Positions 43,143 through 50,624 of a DNA stretch of 64,000 nucleotides are shown here, one piece after another. The stretch spans positions 186,001 to 250,000 of the forward strand of contig NZ_KB892863.1 of assembly GCF_000373965.1 (NCBI RefSeq). The letters are read 5' to 3'. Source of the stretch: Uliginosibacterium gangwonense DSM 18521. GTDB taxonomy: Bacteria; Pseudomonadota; Gammaproteobacteria; Burkholderiales; Rhodocyclaceae. Each line of letters begins with the position of its first letter. Positions within the stretch are counted from its first letter, which is position 1. The translations under genes and the position numbers were made by a program. The notes below the pieces were generated by a model that did not search any database, had not been told where the DNA came from, and saw only the letters and a program-made list of their open reading frames with translations.

Positions 43143-43285
43143 ATTTATGGTTGGTTTGTTGTCAGCGCCGTCGGTCGGAATCGACTAAACAGCGCCATGC
43201 GACAGTCAACACTAATGTGATAGATTTTCCAAGATTTACAACATATTTGCCGACAAGCGGCTTTTTTGTCTTCGGGTCTTTCCTT
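43143..43285. promoter_or_regulatory. Divergent promoter region between cytochrome b and flavoprotein genes
   Basis: This short intergenic region must drive both directions. A weak GCCG/CGGC hairpin followed by six T residues lies about 20 bases before the flavoprotein ATG. It could act as an attenuator or simply be chance. Confidence 0.35.
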
Positions 43286-44599
43286 ATGTTTACTGATTCA
43301 CTCAACTATCTGCCGCTCTATTTTGTGCCGCTTCTGGCGTTTTTGGGCTTGCATTTCTGGCGCCGCCACAATCGTGCACGTCAAGACCACGCCACACTCA
43401 AGGAGGCAGTGGAGGCGGGATTGACCGAACCGGCTTCGTTACATCCGGTAGTCGATATCAATCGTTGCATCGGCTCCGGTTCTTGTGTCAATGCGTGTCC
43501 AGAAGGCGCATTGGGAATCATTCGCGGTAAGGCCCAGCTCATCAATGCAGCGGCGTGCATCGGTCATGGTGCGTGTGCCAGCGCCTGCGCGTTCGATGCT
43601 ATAAGTCTCGTATTCGGTACCGAACGGCGCGGCATCGACATTCCACTCGTTCATCCAAGTTTTGAAACCAATGTTCCTGGCATTTTTATTGCAGGTGAGT
43701 TGGGTGGGATGGGGTTGGTACGCAAAGCGGTAGAGCAGGGAGTGCAGGCGATGGAATCGGTCGCCAAGGGGAAGCGATATGAGGGCGCCGCAGAAGGGTA
43801 TGACGTTGTAGTGGTTGGAGCGGGGCCTGCAGGCCTAGCTGCAGGCGTCTCCGCGCTGCGTAAGGGGCTACGCTATTGCTTGGTCGACCAGGAAGACTCA
43901 TTAGGTGGGACCATCTATCACTATCCGCGTAATAAAGTTGTCATGACTGACGCAATACGTCTGCCAGGATTCGATTCGGTGCCGCCAGGTGAAATCGGCA
44001 AGGAATCCCTGTTGAAATATTGGCACGGCGTTGTCAAGCGTAGCGGCTTGAAGATTGAATATAAACAACAGCTCTTGCGCATTGAAAAGGAGGGGAATGG
44101 ATTTGTTGTGCATACCACGAATAAGGCTTTGCGTTGCCAGAATGTATTGTTGTCCATCGGTCGACGAGGCACGCCTCGCAAGCTCGATGTACCCGGTGAA
44201 GAACTTCCCAAGGTGGTGTACCGCTTGATTGATGCCGAACAATACCGTGGGCAGAAGGTACTGGTGGTGGGTGGTGGCGATAGCGCACTTGAGGCTGCAC
44301 TGGCCTTGGCTGGACAACCTGACACGGATGTAACTTTGTCATACCGCAGCGCGGCCTTCAATCGCATCAAAACCAAGAACCGCATAGCGATAGAGCAGGC
44401 TCGCTCCAATGGTGCTGTCCGTCTGTTACTGGAGTCGAATGTAAAGAGCATTTCAAAAAAGAGTGTCAGTCTGATCATGCACGATCAGACCATGGAACTT
44501 GCCAACGATTGCGTGGTGGTCTGTGCAGGTGGGGTCTTGCCGACAGACTTGTTGCGCGACACCGGGATCATGATCGAAACCAAGTTTGGAACGGCTTGA
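43286..44599 (+). CDS. Membrane-anchored ferredoxin-flavoprotein oxidoreductase
   Basis: A 437-residue protein. An N-terminal helix (residues 8-25) precedes two ferredoxin motifs, then a FAD domain (VVVVGAGPAGLAAG, 174-187) and a NAD(P)-type GxGxxG (VLVVGGGDSALEA). The ferredoxin motifs are odd: CIGSGSCVNACP and CIGHGACASAC have Ser64 and His94 where the second Cys is expected. It lacks the CxxC disulfide of thioredoxin reductase. A second FAD-type segment (GIFIAGELGG) precedes the main FAD domain. The ATG at 43286 is chosen because it gives the helix; no clear ribosome-binding site is present. It probably feeds or drains the adjacent b-type cytochrome. Confidence 0.78.
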   Translation: MFTDSLNYLPLYFVPLLAFLGLHFWRRHNRARQDHATLKEAVEAGLTEPASLHPVVDINRCIGSGSCVNACPEGALGIIRGKAQLINAAACIGHGACASACAFDAISLVFGTERRGIDIPLVHPSFETNVPGIFIAGELGGMGLVRKAVEQGVQAMESVAKGKRYEGAAEGYDVVVVGAGPAGLAAGVSALRKGLRYCLVDQEDSLGGTIYHYPRNKVVMTDAIRLPGFDSVPPGEIGKESLLKYWHGVVKRSGLKIEYKQQLLRIEKEGNGFVVHTTNKALRCQNVLLSIGRRGTPRKLDVPGEELPKVVYRLIDAEQYRGQKVLVVGGGDSALEAALALAGQPDTDVTLSYRSAAFNRIKTKNRIAIEQARSNGAVRLLLESNVKSISKKSVSLIMHDQTMELANDCVVVCAGGVLPTDLLRDTGIMIETKFGTA

Positions 44600-45243
44600 G
44601 TGTGTTCCTCACTGCCTGGGCATGGGTGCAGGCAGTTGAAACCGATGCTCCAATTCCGTCGTTTGCTACGGCTGCCTTTTCTGCCACTTCAGTAGATCCA
44701 CGGTTTTATGGCAATACAGGACGGCCAACGTGCCGCTAGCCTGTTACTTGCCGAGGCAGCCCGCTTATGCAGACCAAGCGTCCTATCCCATCAATGCGCC
44801 GATCCAAGCACTTGGCTTGTGTCCGCCAAGCTAGCCCTGGCTTGCTGGGTGTAAAGGCCAAACTGTGCCTGGCAGGTGCCCACAAACAATGGCTGGGCGC
44901 GGAGTGCGGGGAACTCGGTAATGTGGTCAAACAGGCAGTGATTCAAACCCCTGTGAATTCACCGCTTACCTCATGCTGGGTTATCTCTGAAATATGGTTA
45001 CAAGCCCTTTGGACATTCCTCCTGCAGAGACCGCGTGCAACGACTAAACTGGGAGGGTTATGTTCTGTCAAGGATCCAGTATAGGAAAAGAGTCCGTTCG
45101 TGTATTGTTTTTTCGTTCGGCTGATCTAAGTTATCTGGAAGGATGGGCTCTATAGCAAGGTGAACTTTGATCGGAAAATGGTAGTCATGAAGAAGGTATG
45201 AAAATGTTTTCGTGCCACAAACAGTGACAGGAAGGTGTCATAA
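44600..45243 (+). other. 644-base region without a convincing gene
   Basis: It starts with an eight-base-pair hairpin ACTGCCTG/CAGGCAGT (44611-44636), a possible terminator of the flavoprotein gene that lacks a T-run. Short protein-like stretches appear in shifting frames (for example TAWAWVQAVETDAPIPSF near 44610), so a decayed gene is possible. The last 150 bases are A/T-rich and probably contain the promoter of the histidine-kinase gene. Confidence 0.35.
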
Positions 45244-46890
45244 ATGGGACACGTCCGCATCCCTCTTTTTCAGCAACAGAATGAAGAAAGTCGTCTTATT
45301 GAGTGTCTCCGGGTTGTGCTGGCGATTATCGCCGGGTTGCTGTTACTGGATACTCCAGTGGAAGCACAGCACCGCTTGTTCATCGGTATCATTGGTTTCA
45401 GCATGTATGCAGGCGGGCTATTATGGCTTTCTGCCAGCGGCCTCCCGCTCCCCTTATTTCGCATTCTGCACTGGCTGGACGCTTGTTGGTTTTTGCTCTT
45501 GATTGGCCTTTCAGCCGACGCAGGGGTTCGCTACTTCTTGTTCCTGTTTTTCCCCGTACTATTTGCCGCCTGGCGCCAAGGAATAGGAGAGAGCACTGCT
45601 ATTTCAGCTGTTTGCAGTCTGGCAGCATTAGTCGAATTCGTTTTTCTGGCGCCTGGATTATCGTGGGCACGGCTTTTGGCCTTGCCCCTTTCTTTGTTGC
45701 TAACGGGGCCGTTGGTGGCAATTCTTGCACATGCAGAAGCTAGTACCCGCCAAGCCCTGACATTTGCGGTGACATTGTTGGAGCGGGTTGACGTCAGGCG
45801 CGGCCTGGATTCCATTTCGCCTGCTTTGGTTGAACGCATTGCACAAGAGTTTGGTGCAAAAGGTGCTTTGATGGTGATCTTGGAGACGGGAAAACCACCA
45901 AAAATTCTATGCTGGGAAGAAAGTGAGTGTTGTTGCGAACTCTCCAGTTCTGCCACCCCACCCCTGTTGGAAAAAATTGCGCTATTGCCTAAGGGACTCG
46001 CCTGCACGTATGTAATGCGACAACCCTATTGGGGGGCACCCTCTCTACAACTTGTGGCCATAAACGAGGAGACTGAGTTTAAAAATCCTGAATGTGTAGC
46101 CGAACTGGCCACCTTTCTAGGATGTGATGCCCTGATGTCTGTGCCATTGCTGTGCCGTAGTAGCGGTAACTTACGCCTGTTATTGTTGGGTGAGGTGGGA
46201 TTATTGCGGACAAATGACTTGGGCATGTTAATACAAGTAGCAGAGCAACTGACTCCATTTATAGAAAATGCCATTTTGATAGAAAACCTATCCAATGAAG
46301 CAGTCGACGAGGAGCGTTCCCGGATTGGTCGCAATCTTCATGACACAGCTATTCAGCCTTATATCGGGTTGAAATTTGCCATCGAGGCATTGGTGCGTGA
46401 AGCAGGTACTGAGAACCGTCTGGCACCGGATCTTGCGCGTCTGTTGGAAATGGCGAATGAAGAACTGGCCTCAATGCGCGATGTTGTGGGCGGACTGCGG
46501 GGAAATTCTTCTCTGGGAGGCGTTTTGCTAAGAAATGCTGTACAGCGCCAGGCAACGAGATTTTCACAACTATTTGGTGTACAGGTCGACGTCAGCATCG
46601 ACGGCATTTTGCCAGTCAATAGACATTTGGCTGGCGAGCTATTTCACTTGGTGGCAGAAGGTTTGAGCAATGTTCGGCGACATACGTCAGCGCATCGGGC
46701 ATGGATATTCATGAATATTCAAGATACCACACTGGTTCTTAAAATTTGCAATGAGCGCGACGAGAAGGTATTGCCTTCACCGTTTCTGCCGCGTTCTCTG
46801 AGTGAACGCACGGCAGAACTGGGTGGAGATGTTCGGGTTGAGTTTGATAACTGCAGTACTACAGTCACAGTTGAAATACCAATCGAATGA
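45244..46890 (+). CDS. Membrane sensor histidine kinase (HisKA_3 type)
   Basis: A 548-residue kinase. Six hydrophobic segments lie between residues 20 and 165. A GAF-like region (about 190-345) has a Cys-rich loop (CWEESECCCEL). The H-box has His366 in RIGRNLHDTAIQPYIG, and an HATPase region contains the N-box ELFHLVAEGLSNVRRH. It is NarX/UhpB-like in its catalytic part. It pairs with the LuxR-type regulator 19 bases downstream. Position directly before the flp genes suggests control of the tad pilus; its ligand is unknown. Confidence 0.88.
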   Translation: MGHVRIPLFQQQNEESRLIECLRVVLAIIAGLLLLDTPVEAQHRLFIGIIGFSMYAGGLLWLSASGLPLPLFRILHWLDACWFLLLIGLSADAGVRYFLFLFFPVLFAAWRQGIGESTAISAVCSLAALVEFVFLAPGLSWARLLALPLSLLLTGPLVAILAHAEASTRQALTFAVTLLERVDVRRGLDSISPALVERIAQEFGAKGALMVILETGKPPKILCWEESECCCELSSSATPPLLEKIALLPKGLACTYVMRQPYWGAPSLQLVAINEETEFKNPECVAELATFLGCDALMSVPLLCRSSGNLRLLLLGEVGLLRTNDLGMLIQVAEQLTPFIENAILIENLSNEAVDEERSRIGRNLHDTAIQPYIGLKFAIEALVREAGTENRLAPDLARLLEMANEELASMRDVVGGLRGNSSLGGVLLRNAVQRQATRFSQLFGVQVDVSIDGILPVNRHLAGELFHLVAEGLSNVRRHTSAHRAWIFMNIQDTTLVLKICNERDEKVLPSPFLPRSLSERTAELGGDVRVEFDNCSTTVTVEIPIE

Positions 46891-46909
46891 ATTCGTTGGA
46901 GGTTCAAGG

Positions 46910-47614
46910 ATGACAGATGATGTTTTGGCGGAGTCCGTTCCGATACAGGTCTTCATTGTTGATGATCACAAGACCATCTTGTGGGGCCTACAGCGTTTGG
47001 TAGAAAGTGCACGACCTCACATGCAAGTAGCCGGTGTAGCCTCGTGCCGTGAGGCGTTGTTCGCGAGTCTGTCTTCTAAAAAGATAGATGTCATTGTTTT
47101 GGATTTGGATCTAGGTGGGCAGAGCAGCATTGAGATTATCCCTTTCATCCTACAAAATAGCACAGCTAAAATATTGATCCTGACAGGGGATAGATCTCCA
47201 TCCGTTCACCGTGCCGCTATCTTGGCAGGTGCCAAAGGCATCGTACTCAAGGATGAAAGTGCGGAGACCTTGTTGCAGGCAATCAAGCAAATTCATGCGG
47301 GTGAGGTCTGGATTGATCACAGATTGATGGACAGAATTCTCGATCTGCTACCTGGGCAAGCAAACCAAAAATCAGTACAAGAGGTAGCCCAGAGCAAAGA
47401 TAGTGAATTGACGGCACGCGAACGCGAAATTATCCGTGCCGTGGTTCTACAGCGTGGAGCCAAAGGAATAGTGATTGCCGAAGCACTTAATATCAGTGAA
47501 CATACTTTGCGCAATCATCTCTCTACGATATATGCTAAATTGAAGATAAGAAATCGCATTGATCTTTTTGTTTATGCAAGTGAGCACAGCCTGGATCAGG
47601 ACGCCGAAATCTAA
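46910..47614 (+). CDS. LuxR-family response regulator
   Basis: A 234-residue NarL/FixJ-type regulator. The receiver has acidic pair DD at 18-19 and Asp65 in VIVLDLDLGG. The C-terminal helix-turn-helix reads LTAREREIIRAVV...SEHTLRNHLSTIYAKL. The ATG at 46910 has GGAGG seven bases upstream. It is the cognate partner of the preceding kinase. The likely targets are the flp promoters, which share a CCCCTA-N5-TAGGGG dyad. Confidence 0.88.
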   Translation: MTDDVLAESVPIQVFIVDDHKTILWGLQRLVESARPHMQVAGVASCREALFASLSSKKIDVIVLDLDLGGQSSIEIIPFILQNSTAKILILTGDRSPSVHRAAILAGAKGIVLKDESAETLLQAIKQIHAGEVWIDHRLMDRILDLLPGQANQKSVQEVAQSKDSELTAREREIIRAVVLQRGAKGIVIAEALNISEHTLRNHLSTIYAKLKIRNRIDLFVYASEHSLDQDAEI

Positions 47615-47636
47615 ATACATATGAATCGGGAATGCA

Positions 47637-48275
47637 ATGGGCGAAGATAATAATAAGGTCTATGCGAGTTCAGCACTAACGGATGTTCTCTTCAGGTTGT
47701 ATGTCGCTGTGGCGATTCTGTATTTCGTCATCGTTGCTGTACAACATTGGTTGCAGCACCCTGAGCATATCACCATTTTGCTTGTCGCTATCGTCGAGAC
47801 AATTACGGCCATTATCATCATTTTTTCCCGGCGTGCCCTACGTCGAGATTGGCGCCCCCTTTCTGTCCTGGTAAGTGGTTTTTCCCTTGTCTATTTTTTG
47901 GCGCTGGATCTAACTGCTACCTTACACCCTGTTCCTGAGCTTATGGGCGCAAGTTTTCAGCTCACAGGCCTCGCTCTCCAACTGTATGCAAAACTGTCGC
48001 TTGGACGTTCTTTTGGCGTTCTGCCTGCAACAAGAAAGTTGGTAACGCATGGCGCATACCGCTGGTTACGACATCCTATATATTTTGGCTACTTCATTGC
48101 TCACCTAGGTTTTTTGATGAGTAACCTGTCGTTACAGAATTTTGCTGTTATCGCTCTCCTATGTCTTGCGCAGATTCTCAGAATCCAGCGTGAGGAAGAA
48201 ATTCTATTGAGCCTGCCTGGTTACCGGGAATATTGCGCACGTGTCCGCTATCGCGTAGTCCCCTTTATTTACTGA
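47637..48275 (+). CDS. Isoprenylcysteine carboxyl methyltransferase-like membrane protein
   Basis: A 212-residue polytopic membrane protein with the ICMT/PEMT signature: THGAYRWLRHPIYFGYF followed near the C-terminus by REEEILLSLPGYREYCARVRYR. The family uses S-adenosylmethionine to methylate carboxyl or lipid head groups in the membrane; the substrate of bacterial members is usually unknown. It lies 22 bases after the response regulator and is probably cotranscribed. A link to pilin modification is only a guess. Confidence 0.78.
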   Translation: MGEDNNKVYASSALTDVLFRLYVAVAILYFVIVAVQHWLQHPEHITILLVAIVETITAIIIIFSRRALRRDWRPLSVLVSGFSLVYFLALDLTATLHPVPELMGASFQLTGLALQLYAKLSLGRSFGVLPATRKLVTHGAYRWLRHPIYFGYFIAHLGFLMSNLSLQNFAVIALLCLAQILRIQREEEILLSLPGYREYCARVRYRVVPFIY

Positions 48276-48442
48276 TCTCCCGCCTGTTTTCCAAGTTCGT
48301 TTTTCATTGAGTCAGGACATTTTTCACATGTCAGGACATTTGTCACATTTTGCGTAGGTGGATTATCCCCTAGTGAATAGGGGAAAGTGCGTATCACCGT
48401 CTCCCATGGCTCATCTATATTAGGTCTAGAGGAGCGCCAATC
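48276..48442 (+). promoter_or_regulatory. Promoter/operator region of flp copy A
   Basis: A near-perfect direct repeat of CAGGACATTTkTCACAT (k is G or T) appears twice (about 48313-48348). A perfect dyad CCCCTA-GTGAA-TAGGGG (48367-48383) lies downstream. A TATATT-like element precedes the flp ATG by about 25 bases. One CAGGACATT unit and the dyad recur at 50169-50218 before the duplicated pilin segment. This suggests a functional operator, plausibly for the adjacent response regulator. Confidence 0.6.
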
Positions 48443-48670
48443 ATGCTGAACATTGAACGTGGCATGCAACTAAAGAAAGAACAGAAAGTCCCACTTGTTT
48501 GCAGAATAGTGATGCAAATGTGCTGCAATGAAGACGGCGTAACTGCATTGGAATACGCTTTGTTAGCTTCTTTAGTTGCTGTAGTAGCTTTTGCCGGCAT
48601 TACTCTTTTGGGAGGCCGACTTGGCTCCCTTTGGCAAGATGTAGCAACAAGTTTGCAAAATGCAATGTAG
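48443..48670 (+). CDS. flp: Flp-type pilin (copy 1, longer N-terminus)
   Basis: A 75-residue Flp/Fap pilin. The processing-site region CNEDGVTALEYALLASLVAVV has Gly before the mature N-terminus and Glu at +5, as required by the TadV/CpaA peptidase. The leader is long (about 34 residues before the cleavage Gly) compared with the 17 of flp2. The C-terminus is short (LGSLWQDVATSLQNAM). The ATG at 48443 follows GAGGAG by eight bases. A dead duplicate of this gene lies at 50278-50507. Confidence 0.82.
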   Translation: MLNIERGMQLKKEQKVPLVCRIVMQMCCNEDGVTALEYALLASLVAVVAFAGITLLGGRLGSLWQDVATSLQNAM

Positions 48671-48788
48671 AAATCTGTGAAGTGTTGTAACTGCTGTATG
48701 TCTTTGAGATACAGCGATGGGGTGGTCGATGGTTACATCGTGTGCCAGAGACACCAATTTTTGTATCCCTGAAGAGAAGGAGATGGCA

Positions 48789-48959
48789 ATGAAAACATTA
48801 GTGAATTCTGTGAAAAAATTTGTCTGCAACGAAGATGGCGTGACTGCGATTGAGTACGGCCTGATTGCAGCATTGGTTGCGGTGGTGATTATCTCTGCAG
48901 TGACACTCATGGGAACCAAGGTTGCAGCTACATTCAATAGCGTGGCAGCGGCACTATAG
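48789..48959 (+). CDS. flp: Flp-type pilin (copy 2)
   Basis: A 56-residue canonical Flp pilin beginning MKTLVNSVKKFVCNEDGVTA, then IEYGLIAALVAVVIISAVTLMG; cleavage is expected after the Gly. The ATG at 48789 has AAGGAG six bases upstream; the ATG at 48783 abuts the Shine-Dalgarno and is rejected. It forms the shaft of the tad pilus with the 50625 copy, from which it differs at only about seven positions. Confidence 0.9.
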   Translation: MKTLVNSVKKFVCNEDGVTAIEYGLIAALVAVVIISAVTLMGTKVAATFNSVAAAL

Positions 48960-49129
48960 AGGGCCTTGTAAGGATGGCGTGACGTCGGCCATTGAGAGGT
49001 GGCCGATGCCATCAAAAAGTTGATCCAGCCAAGGTATTTATTGGTCATTAAGAATATAGAAAAAGTTTGTCTTCGCTGGAATACTCGACGGTGTGTGCCG
49101 TTTCTTACGAGTAAAACGGAGCTCGTGCC

Positions 49130-49303
49130 ATGTGGAACCTTGATACATGGATGTATAACAGCGCTTCGGTCCCCCCTTGTTTTTTTCATAATGATCTGTA
49201 TAGCCTGGTTGGTGACGAGCTGGGAATGACAACGATGGAATATGCGTTACTGGCCTCACTTCTTGCCATGCTGATTATTATTGGGCTTGCACTCAACTGG
49301 TAA
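49130..49303 (+). CDS. Putative Flp-like pilin variant
   Basis: An ATG at 49130 opens a 57-codon frame ending TAA at 49301-49303. The C-terminal half GDELGMTTMEYALLASLLAM matches the Flp processing region (Gly then MTTMEY with Glu at +5) and is followed by a hydrophobic run ending LALNW. The N-terminal 30 residues differ from other pilin leaders (MWNLDTWMYNSASVPPCFF), and no strong ribosome-binding site is seen. It may be a minor pilin or an eroding copy. Confidence 0.5.
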   Translation: MWNLDTWMYNSASVPPCFFHNDLYSLVGDELGMTTMEYALLASLLAMLIIIGLALNW

Positions 49304-49373
49304 TACATGTGCGACATATTGTCGTTATTGGCACATGTTGTGGAGCCTCGGTTTATTGGTGGGAAAGGAGTGT

Positions 49374-49466
49374 GTGATTAAAATATTTATCAACCTGATC
49401 ACAAAATTTGTTTTTAATGAAGAATTGGTGGCTGCAATTGAGTATGGATTGATTGTTGCGTTGTGA
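49374..49466 (+). pseudogene. Truncated Flp pilin remnant
   Basis: A GTG start after AAAGGAG gives a 30-codon frame MIKIFINLITKFVFNEELVA followed by AIEYGLIVAL and then TGA. It aligns with flp2 over the whole leader and the first mature residues, but stops in the middle of the hydrophobic helix. A short direct repeat of ATTAGGTGGCCATG follows at once. It cannot form a pilin. Confidence 0.75.
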
Positions 49467-49509
49467 TTAGGTGGCCATGATTAGGTGGCCATGATTAGGA
49501 GGTGCTTAG

Positions 49510-49983
49510 ATGCCTTTACCGTTCCTATTTTGGCTGATTGGATTGGCATTGGGTACGCTGTGTTGGGTGGAGGCGTTATTCTCCTGTTTTTGTACCAGAT
49601 ACATACCTGTTGTCATAAAACCGCTCGCCATTTTACTCGCTCTTTGCTTTACAACGGCCCATGCCGCCACACTCGCAGAGAGCGCCAAACTTGAGGGCAC
49701 TGCGGTGATGCTTGCAATGCACTGCCCTGAATACACAGACACGCTGATTCGCGTTGCAATTGGCCTCAAACAGGCCCGTGCCCTGACCCAACAAGAAGCG
49801 TTTGATGAGATTACGCGTACTCATGACTACTTGAGTGCCGACAAAGAGGGAAAACGCAACTACGACGTTCAAACTCAACGTTGTGAGGGTGCTATCCAAG
49901 TCTTTTTGTTCAATCTTCGTAAGGTTGAAAAACAGAGAGCGGGCGCGCAGGCAATCAGGAACGACTTCATCATTCCCGATTAA
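49510..49983 (+). CDS. Hypothetical protein within the pilin region
   Basis: A 157-residue protein of unknown function. Two hydrophobic segments (residues 3-25 and 34-52) are followed by a soluble, Ala-rich helical region with two cysteines (MHCPEY and QRCEGA). The second hydrophobic segment ends TTAHA, like a signal-peptide cleavage site, so translation might start later or the protein might be doubly anchored. The ATG at 49510 follows AGGAGG by seven bases. It lies between the duplicated pilin segments; a pilus-related role is only suggested by position. Confidence 0.6.
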   Translation: MPLPFLFWLIGLALGTLCWVEALFSCFCTRYIPVVIKPLAILLALCFTTAHAATLAESAKLEGTAVMLAMHCPEYTDTLIRVAIGLKQARALTQQEAFDEITRTHDYLSADKEGKRNYDVQTQRCEGAIQVFLFNLRKVEKQRAGAQAIRNDFIIPD

Positions 49984-50277
49984 GTGGAGAATGTCATGAG
50001 ACTTTGATGGCGTGCTTGCCCAGATTGGTGTGCGACTAGACCTTGGTAAGGGCGACGCGGAATTTTCGTACTATCATGCAATATGTCCACACTGATGGTA
50101 GCACCAGTTCGTTGAGTAAGATTTCAACAGCTATCCTTGTGTTACCAAGGCTCCAGGATCACATATCGGGACATTTGTCACATTTTGCGTAGGTGAATTA
50201 TCCCCTAGTGAATAGGGGGAAGTGCGTATCACCGTTCCGTTTGGCTCATCTATATTGGATCTATAGGAGCGTCAATC
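49984..50277 (+). promoter_or_regulatory. Intergenic region with duplicated flp operator (copy B)
   Basis: The first 170 bases hold no convincing gene. From 50169 the sequence repeats the flp copy A promoter: GGACATTTGTCACATTTTGC, then CCCCTA-GTGAA-TAGGGG (50202-50218) and the TATATT/GGAGC segment. It now leads into a dead pilin gene. Confidence 0.6.
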
Positions 50278-50507
50278 ATACCTAATATTAAACGTGACAT
50301 ATAACTAAAGAAACAGCATGAATTCCCACATGTTTGCAGAATAGTGATGCAAACGTGCTGAAATGAATATGGAGTAACCGCATCAGAATATTCGTTTTTA
50401 CCTATTTGGTTGCAGCGGTGTCTTTTGCAGGCATTCCACTTCTGTGTGGTTGGCTTTGTCCCCGCTGGCGGCGTTGTGGCAACAAATTTGAGAAATGCAG
50501 CGCAGAA
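50278..50507 (+). pseudogene. Dead duplicate of flp copy 1
   Basis: The sequence aligns base by base with 48443-48670 at an offset of 1835. The start codon is ATA instead of ATG, codon nine is TAA, a TGA replaces a Cys codon near VMQTC, and the frame shifts in the hydrophobic helix. Recognisable residues include VCRIVMQ and YGVTASEY. It is a clear relic of segmental duplication. Confidence 0.85.
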
Positions 50508-50624
50508 AATTCTGGAGTTTTGTAATCGTTGTATGTCTTTCTGATGCGGCGATAGGGTGGTAAGTGGCTTTATTTCGTAGCCATAACCAGCAGATTTTGT
50601 ATCCCTGATGAGAAGGAGATGGTA

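Noticed and set aside
44767-45084. 105-codon frame between the flavoprotein and the histidine kinase
   Set aside because: Composition is atypical for the region (many Leu, Cys, Trp and Arg without pattern), there is no ribosome-binding site, and it stops well before the kinase gene.
49984-50095. Short frame reading GVRLDLGKGDAEFSYYHA
   Set aside because: It looks like a barrel strand, but is only about 31 codons, begins right after a stop and has no start or ribosome-binding site; it could be a relic or chance.
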